The position numbers were made by a program, and so were the translations under genes. Of a DNA stretch of 56,876 nucleotides, positions 55,732-56,876 are shown in pieces. This DNA comes from Hydrogenophaga sp. NFH-34. Lineage in GTDB: Bacteria > Pseudomonadota > Gammaproteobacteria > Burkholderiales > Burkholderiaceae_C. The notes under the pieces were generated by a model. It had not been told where the DNA came from. It saw only the letters and a list, made by a program, of their open reading frames with translations, and did no database searches. How positions within the stretch are numbered: position 1 is the stretch's first letter; each line of letters begins with the position of its first letter. The stretch is taken from assembly GCF_021401345.1 (NCBI RefSeq), contig NZ_JACBGE010000029.1:1-56876 (forward strand). Direction: 5' to 3'.

Positions 55732-56646
55732 TCAGGGGTGTTCGGCGGTGGCGTGCGCTTCGCTGATGCGCTTTTCGCGCCGCACGATGTAGAGGCCACT
55801 GCCGACGATGATGGCGGCACCGTACCAGGTGGAGGCATCGGGCAGGGTCTGCCAGAGCAGCCAGTCCAGGCCCACGCCCCAGGCCAGGGCGGTGTATTCG
55901 AACGGCGCCACGGCACTGGCCTGACCATGGCGGAAGGCGTCGTTGATGGCCAGTTGGCCCAGAAAGCCGGTCACGGCCAGCGCCAGCAACAGCCAGGTGT
56001 GGCTGGCCGATACCGGCACCCACTGCGGGGCGGCCAGCAGGCCGGCGCCGACACCGATGAACACCATCATGGTCAGGATCAGCGATTCCAGGCTGTCGCT
56101 GCGGCTGAGCAGCCGACCGGCGACAGCGGTCACGGCGTAACACAGCGCAGCGCCCAGGATGGCCAGGCCGCCTGGCGAGGCGAATCCGGCCTGCAGGTCG
56201 GCACCGCTGGGACGCAGCGCCACCACCACGCCGACAAAGCCGGCCGCGATGGCCCACCAGTGCGCTCGCGGCACGCGTTCCCCGAGTACCGGCACCGACA
56301 GGGCCGTGATCAGCAGGGGCGCGATGAAAAACAGCGTGTAGGCGGCCGACAGCGGCAGTTCGCCCACGCCGCGGGTGAACAGCGCCAGCATGGTGATGCC
56401 CAGCACGCCGCGCAGGATGTGCAGTGACCAGCGCAGGCGGCGCAACTTGTGCCAGGCGCCGCGCCAGTGCACATAGGCGAGCACCAGCGGCAGTGCGGTC
56501 AGCCCGCGCAGGCAGGCGATCTGCAAAGGCGGGTAGTGCGGTGACAGGGTCTTGAGCACCGCGTCCATGAAGGCGAAGAACATCACCGCCAGCAGCATCG
56601 AGACGATGCTGCGCAGATTGCCTTGGGCGTGGGAAGCGGTGGTCAT
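55732..56646 (-). CDS. EamA/DMT-family transporter
   Basis: 304 residues with about ten membrane helices in two EamA repeats: VSMLLAVMFFAFMDAVLKTL and AAYTLFFIAPLLITALSVPV in the first, GLAILGAALCYAVTAVAGRL and VAPFEYTALAWGVGLDWLLW in the second. Exporter of the drug/metabolite superfamily, substrate unknown. The start at 56646 is the natural N-terminus. It converges on the serine hydrolase gene with a 21-base gap. Confidence 0.92.
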   Translation of the reverse strand: MTTASHAQGNLRSIVSMLLAVMFFAFMDAVLKTLSPHYPPLQIACLRGLTALPLVLAYVHWRGAWHKLRRLRWSLHILRGVLGITMLALFTRGVGELPLSAAYTLFFIAPLLITALSVPVLGERVPRAHWWAIAAGFVGVVVALRPSGADLQAGFASPGGLAILGAALCYAVTAVAGRLLSRSDSLESLILTMMVFIGVGAGLLAAPQWVPVSASHTWLLLALAVTGFLGQLAINDAFRHGQASAVAPFEYTALAWGVGLDWLLWQTLPDASTWYGAAIIVGSGLYIVRREKRISEAHATAEHP

Positions 56647-56876
56647 GGTGGGCCTGGAAAGCGGCGCAGTGTGCCAGAAAGTGGTGCGTCGCCTGGGGCC
56701 AAAGGGCGGGCGGATGCCGGAGCCCCTTGCCGGCACCCACCGCGGTGGCGGTGCCGGGCTTGTATCTTCATATCTGACTGGCGCGGTAGAGTGTGGCCGC
56801 CGTTGAGGCGGCCAGACCGGCCCGTGCAGTTTGGTAGCGGCTGGGGTGATCGAGCCCGTGACTGAGTACAGAACGC
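56647..56876. other. Terminal non-coding stretch
   Basis: 230 bases upstream of the EamA gene up to the window edge. Includes a small inverted repeat GGCCGCC-GTTGA-GGCGGCC (56802-56820). No gene, tRNA or clear promoter recognised. It probably carries the EamA promoter and the end or start of something outside the window. Confidence 0.4.

Overview
The window looks like the chromosome of a high-GC betaproteobacterium of the order Burkholderiales, most likely family Comamonadaceae (Hydrogenophaga-like). The basis is strong G/C third-position use, Bug-type solute receptors, and housekeeping blocks (phoH-ybeY, ruvA/ruvB, folB-SDR, slt-NDUFA9-like-GST-cca) arranged as in that group. This is inference from protein character, not from a database search. 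Genes are dense. Only one gap exceeds 300 bases (15060-15427).

Layout. (1) 1-110: the last codons of an IS110-type transposase, cut by the window edge. (2) 111-11273, minus strand: a complete glycogen operon transcribed glgB-glgX-malQ-glgC-glgA-glgP. (3) 11370-12762: a cation diffusion facilitator and dtd. (4) 12964-15059: a lipoprotein gene overlapping by 4 bases a class 3 lipase with an XVIPCD-like C-terminal tail. This is a candidate type IV secretion antibacterial effector and its immunity protein. (5) 15264-20569: a RutR operator, rutABCDEF for uracil catabolism, and rutR facing back towards it. (6) 20724-27739: a second RutR-like operator followed by a 2-oxoglutarate/Fe(II) oxygenase, a VOC protein, a four-gene BMP-type nucleoside/nucleobase ABC transporter and a second isochorismatase-like hydrolase. 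(7) 27765-29660, minus: phoH, an MliC-like lipoprotein, ybeY. (8) 29698-36219: ruvA and ruvB separated by an accessory block (unknown protein, two paralogous Bug receptors, a LysR regulator, a class II aldolase). (9) 36311-41671: a DUF2628/SPOR membrane protein, a D-threonine aldolase-like enzyme, a histidine phosphatase and a three-PAS hybrid sensor kinase. (10) 41688-49554: a DUF4136 lipoprotein, ttcA, folB, a FolM-like SDR, a DUF185 methyltransferase, a DUF2905 protein, thioredoxin 2, glucokinase, cca, and a GST. (11) 49632-50606: an AT-rich, probably acquired PhyH-type dioxygenase gene. (12) 50720-56646: an NDUFA9-like protein, soluble lytic transglycosylase, 5-formyl-THF cyclo-ligase, a serine hydrolase and an EamA transporter.

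How the genes work together. The glycogen operon covers synthesis (GlgC, GlgA, GlgB) and breakdown (GlgP, GlgX, MalQ) in one transcript. The two RutR-marked operons probably form one pyrimidine regulon. The first oxidises uracil, has no rutG permease, and seems to depend on the ABC importer of the second. The oxygenase, VOC protein and extra amidohydrolase suggest a broader pyrimidine or modified-base substrate range. I regard this two-operon arrangement and the lipase/lipoprotein pair as the most interesting parts of the window.

Start codons were chosen by family length, conserved N-termini and ribosome-binding sites. Where the choice is doubtful, the entry says so.
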